The notes: generated from the letters alone by a model not told the origin. A stretch of 64,000 nucleotides of DNA from an uncultured Scytonema sp. (GCA_937873135.1 CALMVQ010000213.1:1-64000), one strand, 5' to 3'; shown: positions 54,845-62,930, counted from the first letter of the stretch. Translations and numbers: made by a program.

Positions 54845-57709
54845 TCACTTCGCCTCACCAATTAAGGTAAACGCAGCCCAGTTTATGGGCTGAGGGTGTT
54901 TTTTCATAGTGTTGAGCATAGCAGAACGCAATGCAACAGCTTGATCGCGATCGCTGTGCAAATTTTGATAAAATTCGGTCATTAATTCCGATGTTGGGGA
55001 ATCTGGAACCGACCACAGGGAGACAATGACACTAGACGCACCAGCAGTAATCAAAGAGCGAGATAACCCAATCACACCATCACCAGTAATTTTACCTCTG
55101 CCAGTGTCGCAAGCACTCAGGACAACGAGGAGAGCGTTGATGGGTAAATCGACAATTTGCTCCGGGGTAAGCAAACCGTTATCGCTTGCCGTGGGAGCAA
55201 GTGCGATGGCTGTAGGTATACCTTTGTTTTCTCCTTCGAGTAACCCATGCGTTGCCAAATGAATAATCCTGGCTGTGGGCAACTTTTGCTTGAAAGCTGC
55301 TAGTGTAGCTTGACTACCGGTGATTGCTGTGGTGTGTTCTAAGCTGGCAATAGCATGAGCTTCTTTTTCTGCACTTGGTAAAGAAGGCAGTTGCTGAGGT
55401 GGAATACCCACACTTGGCATTGTGGGGTTGCCCATAACTAACACATCCTTGCCTTTGACTTTTTGCCGTTGCTGGTGTGTAAGTTCTAGCACCTGAATTG
55501 CTGGAGAAGTCAGGATGGTATGTTTTTCAATCAGGTATTTCCCGTCTTTGTCCTGCAGTGCTGCAAAAGGAACCAAAAACAGCGATTCATTCGGGATGAA
55601 GATGACGTGTTTCTTTGGGTTGCTAGGGAGAAGGGATGCTATAGGTTCAATCAGTACCTGATCAAGTTGTTGGAAATTTTCTTTTTGAATCGGCTTACCC
55701 GTCGGTTCCACATTGATACCACGACTCGAAACACCGAGGGCTTGACGACTATTGCTTACGAGATCTGCTAGGGATGTATTCAGGGATTTGAGGTTTACTT
55801 GCTTAAAGGCAATGTCACCTGTAGGTTTGACTACCCAAATGTAGAGTTTTGATTGATGCCATTCTTGTTTTCCTTCAACTTTCAACAAATCGTAAATAAT
55901 TGAATATTCAACGAGTGTGGCATTTTGTTCTTTGGCAATTTGCTTAACTTGTTTGATGGTAGGTGGATGATTGTTAGAGTTGGAGGATTGCTTTGAGGCT
56001 AATAACTCTACAAAGGCTCTGGCTCTACCTCGTTCGGCAATCTCTAATGCTGCATCATTTTTATTCTCGGCAACAAGAGTCTGTTGCAGTAAGCGGTAGG
56101 CGGCATCTTGCTGTTCAAAGATGGAGATTTTCTGGTCATCTTTTAATCCTGGTCGTAGAGACTCAGAAATCTCTATGGCGGCGAATAAAATTTTCTCAGC
56201 ATTGGCATACTCTCCCTGATTATAGTAGACTGCCCCAATATTGTTGAGAGTTAGTTGTTCTTCTGCCTTGTTGCCAATTTGTTTGATCATGGCTAAAGCT
56301 TGCTGATAGGATTCCAAGGCGAGGGCATACTGTCCTTCATCCTGGTAAACTATCCCAATATTGTTGAGAGTAATTCCGAGTCCCTCATTGTCGCCGATTT
56401 GTTTACGAATAGCTAATGCTTGTTGATAGGATTCCAAGGCTTTAACATACTGTCCCTGGTTACGGTAAACTGCCCCAATATTGTTGAGAGTAACCCCTTC
56501 CCCCGCCTTGTCATCGATTTGTTTAACAATGGCTAATGCGGCGATTAATATTTTCTCAGCATTGGCATACTCTCCCTGATTATAGTAGACTTCCCCAATA
56601 TTGTTGAGAGTTAGTGGTTCTGCTGCCTTGTTGCCTATTTGTTTGCGAATGGCTAATGCTTGCTGATAGAATTTCAAAGCGAGGGTATACTGTCCCAGGG
56701 CGTCGTAAACTTCCGCAATATTGTTGAGAGTAACCCCTTCTCCCGCCTTGTCGCCGATTTGTTTAGCAATGGCTAATGCTTGCTGATACATCTGCAAGGT
56801 GAGGGCATACTGACCCAGTTTGTTGTAAACTAACCCAATATTGCTGAGAGTAGCTCCTTCCAACGCTTTACTGTCGATTTGTTTGGCAATGGCTAATGCT
56901 TGCTGATAGAACGAAGACGCAAGTGGATACTTTCCCTGCAGTTCGTAAACTGCCGCAATATTGTTGAGAGTTTTCCCCAACAGTGCCTTGTCGTCGATTA
57001 GTTTAGCAATGGCTAATGCTTGTTGATAGGATTCCAACGCTAGTGGATACTTTCCCTGGTTATTATAAACTGAACCAATATTGTTGAGAATAGTCCCCAA
57101 CCATGCTTTGTTGTTGAATTGTTTAGCAATGGCTAATGCTTGTTGATAGGATTTCAACGCTAGTGGATACTTTCCCTGTAGTTGGTCAACTGAACCAATA
57201 TTGTTGAAAATAGTCCCCAACTGTACTTTATCGTCTCTTTGTTTCGCAATCGCTAAGGCTTGTTGAAAGAACTCCCGCGCTCTGGTAGAATTTCCCAAAT
57301 TTCGGTAAGCTTCTCCGATTCTATTGAGAGCAACCCCTTCCCCCAATTTGTCGTCGATTTGTTTGGCAATGGCTAATGCTTGCTGATAGAAGTCCAACGC
57401 CTTGGAATACTGTTCCAGATTGTAGTAAACTTGTCCAATCGTGTAGAGAGTTCCTTCTTCACCTTTGCGATCGCCAAGCTCTCTAACAATGACTAAAGCC
57501 TGTTGAAATGTCTCTAACGCTTCTCGAAACTGGCTTTTATGAAACTGCTCAAAACCTTGTTTGACAAGCCGCAACACCTCCTCTTTTCGTTGTTGTGTTG
57601 TTTGCGCCTGGTTCGTCTGGGGTGATGGAGTCGTTGAAGCCGCACCGACAGTGAATGTCAGGGCAATTACTAAAGTAGCAAGGGTAAAGCATTTGAGACG
57701 GTAGAACAT
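54845..57709 (-). CDS. TPR-CHAT protein (caspase-like protease)
   Basis: A 954-residue, apparently intact protein. Start at the ATG ending at 57709 (MFYRLKCFTLATLVIAL), preceded by GGAGG; the longer frame adds 14 residues with no support. A signal peptide or anchor covers residues 1-25. About twelve 40-residue TPR units follow (about 50-545; unit type LNNIGAVYYNQGEYANA), then a linker and a CHAT domain (about 640-954) with His821 in HLATHGLLEG and Cys867 in VLSACDTGRGK. CHAT proteins are caspase relatives; the target is unknown. The export signal suggests a periplasmic location. Confidence 0.9.
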   Translation of the reverse strand: MFYRLKCFTLATLVIALTFTVGAASTTPSPQTNQAQTTQQRKEEVLRLVKQGFEQFHKSQFREALETFQQALVIVRELGDRKGEEGTLYTIGQVYYNLEQYSKALDFYQQALAIAKQIDDKLGEGVALNRIGEAYRNLGNSTRAREFFQQALAIAKQRDDKVQLGTIFNNIGSVDQLQGKYPLALKSYQQALAIAKQFNNKAWLGTILNNIGSVYNNQGKYPLALESYQQALAIAKLIDDKALLGKTLNNIAAVYELQGKYPLASSFYQQALAIAKQIDSKALEGATLSNIGLVYNKLGQYALTLQMYQQALAIAKQIGDKAGEGVTLNNIAEVYDALGQYTLALKFYQQALAIRKQIGNKAAEPLTLNNIGEVYYNQGEYANAEKILIAALAIVKQIDDKAGEGVTLNNIGAVYRNQGQYVKALESYQQALAIRKQIGDNEGLGITLNNIGIVYQDEGQYALALESYQQALAMIKQIGNKAEEQLTLNNIGAVYYNQGEYANAEKILFAAIEISESLRPGLKDDQKISIFEQQDAAYRLLQQTLVAENKNDAALEIAERGRARAFVELLASKQSSNSNNHPPTIKQVKQIAKEQNATLVEYSIIYDLLKVEGKQEWHQSKLYIWVVKPTGDIAFKQVNLKSLNTSLADLVSNSRQALGVSSRGINVEPTGKPIQKENFQQLDQVLIEPIASLLPSNPKKHVIFIPNESLFLVPFAALQDKDGKYLIEKHTILTSPAIQVLELTHQQRQKVKGKDVLVMGNPTMPSVGIPPQQLPSLPSAEKEAHAIASLEHTTAITGSQATLAAFKQKLPTARIIHLATHGLLEGENKGIPTAIALAPTASDNGLLTPEQIVDLPINALLVVLSACDTGRGKITGDGVIGLSRSLITAGASSVIVSLWSVPDSPTSELMTEFYQNLHSDRDQAVALRSAMLNTMKKHPQPINWAAFTLIGEAK

Positions 57710-57753
57710 CGGCAATTCCTCCAGTATTCCTTGAGTAGAGCGATCGCTCAATT

Positions 57754-57794
57754 GTCTATATCTCTAATTACCACAAACGTTATGCAAAAATTTT
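57754..57794 (-). promoter_or_regulatory. CHAT-family promoter copy 4
   Basis: Minus strand TTGCAT, 18 bases, AGATAT; 45 bases before the ATG of the intact TPR-CHAT gene, which makes it the reference for the other copies. Confidence 0.6.
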
Positions 57795-57818
57795 GTCTAT
57801 TTTTATACTCTAGCAATC

Positions 57819-57852
57819 AGATCCCCGACTTCGTAAAAGTTGTCGGGGATCT
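57819..57852. terminator. Hairpin, CCCGACTT family
   Basis: AGATCCCCGAC and GTCGGGGATCT form an 11-base stem around a 12-base loop. It lies upstream of the intact TPR-CHAT gene, so it may have ended an older gene on the minus strand or be a dispersed repeat. Confidence 0.6.
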
Positions 57853-58001
57853 GGGTCTATGAGGAGCGTTACATTATTGTTATAAGTTCTGAATTGCGGA
57901 TTTTCTAAAAATTTTATAGAAACTCAGAAATTGGGGATGGTTGAGAGTCAAATAAACATATCCTAAGTAAAACTGAGAACGACCGTCTCACCAAAAGACT
58001 G

Positions 58002-58136
58002 AAAAATCTGCCAGCCTCATTACAAGTAAGGGGTTTAGAGCCAACGTTGAAGCGGAAAAATCGCCCCAATTGTCAACTGGTATACAAAAAGAACAACTTT
58101 TCATGGGGCGATTTTTCCGGAGGCTGGCAGATTTTT
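58002..58136. repeat. Nested inverted-repeat element, 135 bp
   Basis: Outer arms AAAAATCTGCCAGCCT (58002-58017) and AGGCTGGCAGATTTTT (58121-58136) are exact inverted copies; inner arms CGGAAAAATCGCCCCA (58053-58068) and TGGGGCGATTTTTCCG (58104-58119) are also exact. The right inner and outer arms are almost adjacent, while the left ones are 35 bases apart. It lies directly before an hsdS fossil. Confidence 0.75.
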
Positions 58137-58160
58137 CTAGGTAAAAGCCCAACCCCTATT

Positions 58161-58432
58161 CTATTATCCCCTTCAAATGAACAAAAACGCATCGTCGCCA
58201 AAAGTAGATGAACTAATGGCTTTGTGCGATCGCCTGGAGGAACGCCAACAAAAAAAGACGCACAACCCGCATACTAATCAATAACGCAGCCCTAAACCAA
58301 CTCCTAGCCGCCCAGGACCCAGACAATTTTAGCAAACACTGGCAACGCATCTGCGACGAACTAGAAACCAAACTTACACAATCTGTAACCGAAAGCAAGA
58401 AACTGATGGATAAGAATTTTTGCAACAGGTAG
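58161..58432 (+). pseudogene. Type I restriction specificity subunit (hsdS) fossil
   Basis: The conserved C-terminal spacer helix of HsdS: NEQKRIVAKVDELMALCDRL then EERQQKKT; the frame stops soon after, and a second frame continues RILINNAALNQLLAAQDPDN, then ELETKLTQSVTESKKLMDK to a stop at about 58432. One base deletion explains the frame change, and an internal deletion joins the last part. The DNA-recognition domains are gone. Confidence 0.72.
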
Positions 58433-58442
58433 GAGAAATATC

Positions 58443-58679
58443 ATGAGCAACTTAAACGTGCAAATTCCTGATTCTTTATACAGACAAATTGAAGCCTTAG
58501 CAGTCAAAGAAAATATATCCCTTGAGCAACTTGTAGCCATAGCCTTATCCGCACAAGTTTCAGCATGGATGACTAAAGACTATATAGAAGAAAAAGCTAA
58601 ACGTGGTAGTTGGGATAAATTTCAGCAAGTGTTGAATAAAGTTCCAGATGTAGAGCCAGAGGATTATGACAAATTGTAA
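58443..58679 (+). CDS. Ribbon-helix-helix antitoxin-like protein
   Basis: A 78-residue protein, MSNLNVQIPDSLYRQIEALA onward: an N-terminal RHH DNA-binding dimer module (about 1-45) and an acidic tail (VPDVEPEDYDKL). GGAG lies 8 bases before the ATG. Similar proteins serve as antitoxins, but no intact toxin gene follows; the next 250 bases hold a dispersed palindrome and a CHAT fossil. It may be an orphan. Confidence 0.75.
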   Translation: MSNLNVQIPDSLYRQIEALAVKENISLEQLVAIALSAQVSAWMTKDYIEEKAKRGSWDKFQQVLNKVPDVEPEDYDKL

Positions 58680-58839
58680 TTACTGACATTCATTGGGTAG
58701 AAACACCATGTTTAGCTGCACATGATATAACTTCTATGTTCGCCAATTATCCAGCTTCAAGCTGTACGGAGACCCCTTGGGCGAACGAGCGTCAGGGCTT
58801 GTCATCAGACATCGCTTTGTGTGAGCGTCTGTTCGGATG

Positions 58840-58896
58840 CCGTTGTTGCAGATTGGTGTAGAATTGAGACATTAACTCTGCGGTGGGGTTATAACT
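58840..58896 (-). pseudogene. CHAT internal fossil
   Basis: The minus strand reads SYNPTAELMSQFYTNLQQR, matching the intact protein's VPDSPTSELMTEFYQNLHSD. No flanking CHAT sequence is left; a dispersed palindrome borders it at about 58745-58800. Confidence 0.6.
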
Positions 58897-58926
58897 TCCG
58901 ATCATCTGCTCACAAGTGTCTCATAT

Positions 58927-59142
58927 ATGTCAAAAATAATCGAGATCCCCGTCGAACTAACTCACTTTCAACTCCCCGATGCTGTCCAAGAACGTCTTCA
59001 ATTTTTGCTTGATCGCCAGGATGCAGGTGAGGAGTTGACTCAAACAGAGCGATTGGAAGCAGAGGGACTTAGCGAGTTAGCAGAATTTTTATCTCTACTG
59101 AGATTACAGGCACAGCGTGTTACGAAGCAGTCAGCGACATAA
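58927..59142 (+). CDS. Small acidic helical protein, HNH partner (cassette 2)
   Basis: A 71-residue helical protein: IEIPVELTHFQLPDAVQERL, QFLLDRQDAGEELTQTERLE, GLSELAEFLSLLRLQAQRV. Size, helix layout and the pattern (E/Q)RL-x-x-LL...L-x-x-x-E-x-x-E...GL-x-EL match cassette 1 at 51648 although identity is low. Twelve bases separate it from the HNH gene. Function unknown. Confidence 0.75.
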   Translation: MSKIIEIPVELTHFQLPDAVQERLQFLLDRQDAGEELTQTERLEAEGLSELAEFLSLLRLQAQRVTKQSAT

Positions 59143-59154
59143 GTTGAGCGATTA

Positions 59155-59568
59155 ATGTCCACAATTCCATCTTCTTTACGTCGATTAGTCATCACTAGAG
59201 CTGGTGAGCATTGTGAGTATTGCTGTTTGTCCCAAGCAGGACAGGAAGCAACATTTCATATCGACCATGTTACTCCTATTGTCGTAGGTGGTGAAACAAC
59301 AGGAGATAATTTAGCGCTTGCCTGCGTATCATGTTCTCTACACAAGTCTGCCCGACAAAAAGTTGAAGACCCAGAGACAGGCTCTATCGTGCCCATATTT
59401 AATCCTCGTCAACAAGTGTGGGAAGAACACTTCTGTTGGGAAGATGTACGGGTTGTTGGATTGACCGCTACAGGACGAGGAACTATTGATGCTCTCCGTA
59501 TGAATCGAGCAATTATATTGTCCATTCGAGCAGAAGAACAACTTCTTGGTCGTCATCCAGCACCATGA
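59155..59568 (+). CDS. HNH endonuclease (cassette 2)
   Basis: A 137-residue HNH protein. Zinc pairs CEYCCLSQ (near 20) and CVSCSLHKS (near 60); active-site His in FHIDHVTPIVVGG, Asn in GDNLALACVS. The C-terminal group-specific part is PIFNPRQQVWEEHFCWEDV with LTATGRGTIDALRMN, parallel to cassette 1. Ends GRHPAP. Intact. Confidence 0.88.
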   Translation: MSTIPSSLRRLVITRAGEHCEYCCLSQAGQEATFHIDHVTPIVVGGETTGDNLALACVSCSLHKSARQKVEDPETGSIVPIFNPRQQVWEEHFCWEDVRVVGLTATGRGTIDALRMNRAIILSIRAEEQLLGRHPAP

Positions 59569-59669
59569 AATTGCAGTTAAAGATATCGACCACACTTAGG
59601 CTTCATGGCAGTGGACGCCTTGCCGCAAACAGCAATTCTCATTTTGAAAAAAAATCAGATAAAATTCTC

Positions 59670-59831
59670 CTATTTAAATAGAGAACTTTCTTTATATGTG
59701 TTGGTAACTTGTGCTATAATTGTGTTTCTGAGTATTTGCCGAGTATTAAACAAGCTTCTAGCATCAGCTTTAGGGCTAATGGCAATTGTTGCCAATGCTA
59801 AGATTGCTACTGCAAGTTTTAAACCTTTCAT
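59670..59831 (-). CDS. Small secreted peptide, 53 residues
   Basis: A short frame with AGGAGA 6 bases before its ATG. Residues 1-24 are a textbook signal peptide (MKGLKLAVAILALATIAISP, cleavage after KADA), and the mature part has 29 residues (SLFNTRQILRNTIIAQ then VTNTYKESSLFK). Promoter copy 5 is about 40 bases upstream, at the spacing of the TPR-CHAT genes. It could be a true small peptide or the 5' leftover of a lost family member. Confidence 0.5.
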   Translation of the reverse strand: MKGLKLAVAILALATIAISPKADARSLFNTRQILRNTIIAQVTNTYKESSLFK

Positions 59832-59865
59832 AGTTGCTTCTCCTAAAATTTACTTGCTTACTTAC

Positions 59866-59904
59866 GGATATATATTTCTGAGAGGTGGGGGGTTATGCAA
59901 AAAT
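59866..59904 (-). promoter_or_regulatory. CHAT-family promoter copy 5
   Basis: Minus strand TTGCAT, 17 bases, AAATAT, upstream of the small secreted peptide gene. Confidence 0.6.
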
Positions 59905-59952
59905 TCGGTAAGTAAATTAAATTTTTTTTGGGGACTTACGCAAAAACTCTCT

Positions 59953-60588
59953 CTAACTCCTATTTTTCTGTAAACTAAAAGCAAACGGCGGTAAAGTTAC
60001 CTCAACCCCATCTATTAAACTTACACTAACAAGAAACTTCTCATCCCAACTGCCAACAACACGAGTAAACAAATAAGAACCACCACTTCCTTGATTGATC
60101 CCTTGTTCTACCAAAATTCCCGTCTCGTCACTCACTCTTAATTTCAAGTTATGCGGTAAATTGTCACCAGAAGAGGCACCTAACACTAGCAGTAATGTCC
60201 ATAAATAGGGATCTGATTCTGATACCAAATGCCAAGTCACAGCATACAATCTTAGTTGAAACCCTGCTAACAGCAAATCTTTGAAAGCTGCACGCACCTC
60301 CAAAGGAATTTCTAACCCAAGTTGTTGAAGTTGTGATTTAATCACAGCAAATTCTTCTACAGGCGATCGCATTGCTGTAGCTGGGGCAATAGGCAACAGC
60401 ACCCAAGAAGATTCCTGTGCCAAATTATCTAATTCATCCCACAACCAACGTCCGACATTTATCGCAGGTTGTGTCAAGAATTTAATTAAATCTAATAGGT
60501 GATTTTCTAGAGACGCAAAATTTCGCGTCTCTATAGGTGAGGAATACAAATTATATACCCAATTAAGTAATTCAGGACTAGTAAGCAC
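59953..60588 (-). pseudogene. DUF1822 family protein, N-terminally truncated
   Basis: A 211-residue frame from a GTG at 60588. It covers the conserved DUF1822 C-terminal part: INVGRWLWDELDNLAQESSW, VLLPIAPATAMRSPVEEF, LRLYAVTWHLVSESDPYLW and LKLRVSDETGILVEQGINQG. Known members are longer (300 residues or more), and the upstream sigma-like frame runs straight into it, so a deletion removed the sigma gene's end and this gene's start. A shortened protein may still be made. In other cyanobacteria this family neighbours sigma-like and CHASE2/CHAT genes. Confidence 0.7.
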
Positions 60589-61055
60589 GGCAGTTCCTTG
60601 GTAGAGTAGTCTTTGGCTAATTCGATAACAAGCGATCGCAACATTACCAAAAGCTGCTGTTGAACATCAGTGCGAAATTCCTTAAGTTTCAGCAAGCGAG
60701 TCACTGCGTCTTGTGCGCGTAGTTCCAAAAGTTTGGCAATTTTAGCCATTGACATTTGATCGCAATGAGATAAATGGAGTGCTGTTAAGAACTTTTTCGC
60801 CTTTTCCTGATCCTTAGATTGTAATTTTTCTACCCGCGATTGAATCGCTATTCTTAATACTTGATCTAAGCTAGCTTGAAACTGGAGACGATAGAACTGT
60901 AAAAATTCAGCTTGTTCCTCCTGTTCCCCAAAGTTTTGATAAACAAATAACTACTGCCATTTGCCATCATGCCATAAAGCGGTTTCTCTGATTTTTGATT
61001 CGCTGCCATATATGCGCTTCGTTTGGGGAATTGCAAGCTCTAAAACAAAAGTCAT
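60531..61055 (-). pseudogene. Sigma-70-like gene fossil
   Basis: From the ATG at 61055 one frame reads MTFVLELAIPQTKRIYGSES onward, has an in-frame TAG at 60951-60953, then continues FQASLDQVLRIAIQSRVEKL and a helix-turn-helix, MSMAKIAKLLELRAQDAVTR, LLKLKEFRTDVQQQLL. The C-terminus is lost by fusion to the DUF1822 gene. The HTH is of the sigma region-4 type found in cyanobacterial genes that precede DUF1822 genes; the assignment is from memory of that gene order. Confidence 0.5.
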
Positions 61056-61195
61056 CTTTTTCGACTCAATCAGAAGAATGTGCAATCTACCAACAAGCGA
61101 TCGCAATTCCACAACAGAGAATCTTGCTCAATAGTGGTTGCACTACCTGGTAAAGTATAGACTTTGAAGTCACAAAAAAAGGAGCGCTTATACAG

Positions 61196-61771
61196 ATGAC
61201 TAAGGGGAGGTTAGAAGCATTCAGTGACGGTGTAATCGCCATCATTATCACCATCATGGTGCTAGAAATGAAGGTACCGCATGGAGCGGATTTAACCGCG
61301 TTGCGTCCGCTGATCCCAGTATTCCTGAGTTATATACTCAGTTATATTTATATTGGCATCTACTGGAACAACCACCATCATCTGCTACAGGCAACTCGAC
61401 ACATTAATGGTCGCATCCTTTGGGCAAACTTGCATCTGCTGTTCTGGTTGTCCTTAGTACCCTTCGCCACTGGCTGGATGGGTGAGAACCACTTCGCTGC
61501 TACGCCAGTTGCCCTTTATGGTACAGTACTGTTTTTTGCTGGGCTCGCTTACTTCATTCTTAGCCGTGTTCTGGTTGCTCACCATGGCTTGGATTCCGCT
61601 CTAGCAAGTGCAATTGGTAAAGACTTCAAAGGCAAGGTATCGCTGTTATTCTATGCCCTGGCAATTCTACTTTCCTATGTGAACTCTTGGTTTGCTTCTT
61701 CCTTATACGTTCTCGTCGCGATTATATGGCTCATTCCTGATCGTCGCATTGAGAGGAATCTAATTCCATGA
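61196..61771 (+). CDS. TMEM175-family (DUF1211) potassium channel-like protein
   Basis: A 191-residue membrane protein with six predicted helices. The N-terminal signature KGRLEAFSDGVIAIIITIMV (R-x-x-x-FSDG in helix 1) marks the bacterial TMEM175 family, which forms tetrameric K+ channels without the usual selectivity filter. Further helices include SYILSYIYIGIYWNNHHHLL and LHLLFWLSLVPFATGWMG. GGAG lies upstream of the ATG. Single gene. Confidence 0.9.
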   Translation: MTKGRLEAFSDGVIAIIITIMVLEMKVPHGADLTALRPLIPVFLSYILSYIYIGIYWNNHHHLLQATRHINGRILWANLHLLFWLSLVPFATGWMGENHFAATPVALYGTVLFFAGLAYFILSRVLVAHHGLDSALASAIGKDFKGKVSLLFYALAILLSYVNSWFASSLYVLVAIIWLIPDRRIERNLIP

Positions 61772-61851
61772 AGAGCGCGATGTCTGGCGACAAGCCGCTC
61801 CGCGTCTACGCACTGTTCAAACTTTGGACATCATCCAGTATGTACAACTAG

Positions 61852-61890
61852 CCCCTAGTGTTTGCCTGAGAAACTAGCAGTAGGGGTTTT
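61852..61890 (+). terminator. Possible terminator after channel gene
   Basis: CCCCTAGTGTTT and AAACTAGCAGTAGGGG form an imperfect stem, followed by TTTTGC. It starts 80 bases past the stop codon. The rest of the gap to 62089 contains only a short palindrome near 61775-61810. Confidence 0.45.
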
Positions 61891-62089
61891 GCATTACTGC
61901 CGTTGGTTAACGCTACGAGTGTAATTCGATTTAGTATTTCCCTTGAGTTGCTCAGTTTGCCTTACTTTCTCCAGATAATGCTACTGGTAACTTCACCAAA
62001 ATTGTGCTTCCCAAAAGTGCATAAGTTGATAGTACTAGCATTTATTTACAGGGGAAAGCACTGAACAATAACACAAGGGAGAGAAAAGT

Positions 62090-62305
62090 ATGCGTGCACC
62101 TATCATTTTCTTGCATATTGGTAGTACAGGTAAAGACGTCGAAGTTGTACAAAGAATTTTAAAAAATCTTGGTTATAATGTAGCCATTGACGGGATCTTT
62201 GGTTTTAAAACTGAAGCTGCCGTCCGCCGCTTCCAAGCTACTCATAACTTAACAGTAGATGGAATTGTCAGCACTGTAACCTTCAGTACCTTACATGAGA
62301 ATTGA
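62090..62305 (+). CDS. Peptidoglycan-binding domain protein
   Basis: A 71-residue protein that is a single PG_binding_1 domain: GSTGKDVEVVQRILKNLGYN, VAIDGIFGFKTEAAVRRFQA, NLTVDGIVSTVTFSTL. No signal peptide is visible. Such domains usually anchor a hydrolase to the wall; here none is attached. Ribosome-binding site GGGAGAG 10 bases upstream. Confidence 0.85.
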   Translation: MRAPIIFLHIGSTGKDVEVVQRILKNLGYNVAIDGIFGFKTEAAVRRFQATHNLTVDGIVSTVTFSTLHEN

Positions 62306-62550
62306 TTGGTGAAGTTAAAAAGTATAATGAGAACCGCTTCCACAATAAACTAGGAAGAAATTTTGCCTGGCTGTTTATTTTAAAATACTAAGGGCACAAA
62401 GAGTCAAGACACTGTTGGCTCTCCGTCCAAATAGAAATGTTGCGATTAATTATGCGTTTGTCAAAACCTCTATGTTGGAGTGAACGGCTTTCTTCGCACC
62501 AACATCATTTCTCTTGATGTCTAATTTGTTTGTATAGTGCGTGAGTCCTA

Positions 62551-62606
62551 ACAAATCTGAGTTGCGGTCGAGTCGTATCAACATGAGTGGACATTGTTGT
62601 GAAAAT
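62551..62606. repeat. 56-bp direct repeat, copy 1
   Basis: ACAAATCTGAGTTGCGGTCG onward matches 63945-64000 with about six or seven differences in 56 bases. Together the copies bracket the response-regulator fossil and the CheR gene. The second copy reaches the window edge, so the full length is unknown. Confidence 0.7.
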
Positions 62607-62625
62607 GAGTTAAATAATCATGGAC

Positions 62626-62710
62626 TTTGATTCGTATGCATTTATTATAAAGAAAAAATTCACCAACTAATTTTGAGCTAAATCTTGTTTTTTTTTGCAT
62701 ACGAATCAAA
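62626..62710. repeat. Element with perfect 15-bp inverted ends
   Basis: TTTGATTCGTATGCA (62626-62640) and TGCATACGAATCAAA (62696-62710) are exact inverted copies, 55 bases apart. The interior is AT-rich and non-coding. An 85-base MITE-like element, or a very strong operator. Confidence 0.65.
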
Positions 62711-62774
62711 AATGCAAACCCTGCAAAAACGTCAATCTGCCTTGGATGCCTTGAATACAGAACGATCACAGATC

Positions 62775-62923
62775 TAGAGCGAAGGTTGGTATTTGTAAGA
62801 CAGCTAGTTAGTGCAAATGACAACGCCGACATGCGAGATCACCTCATGCGGATACTGAGCGAACACCTTCAAGTGGAAGCTGTTGCGGATGGAGTGGCGG
62901 CTTTACTGTTAAGTTGCCGTTGA
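62775..62923 (+). pseudogene. Response-regulator receiver domain fossil
   Basis: The frame reads LVFVRQLVSANDNADMRDHL, MRILSEHLQVEAVADGVAAL then LLSCR and a stop. In hybrid kinases the matching sequence is ILVVDDNADMRDYL, EVEAVADGVAAL. The first acidic pair is ruined (SAND for VDDN) and the phosphorylated Asp region is missing. Confidence 0.65.
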
Positions 62924-62930
62924 TAGCGCG

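Noticed and set aside
54845-57600. Second regular 120-bp repeat series
   Set aside because: TPR repeats of the intact TPR-CHAT protein.
59605-59973. Plus-strand frame of 122 residues
   Set aside because: Antisense to the small secreted peptide and its promoter; no recognisable sequence.
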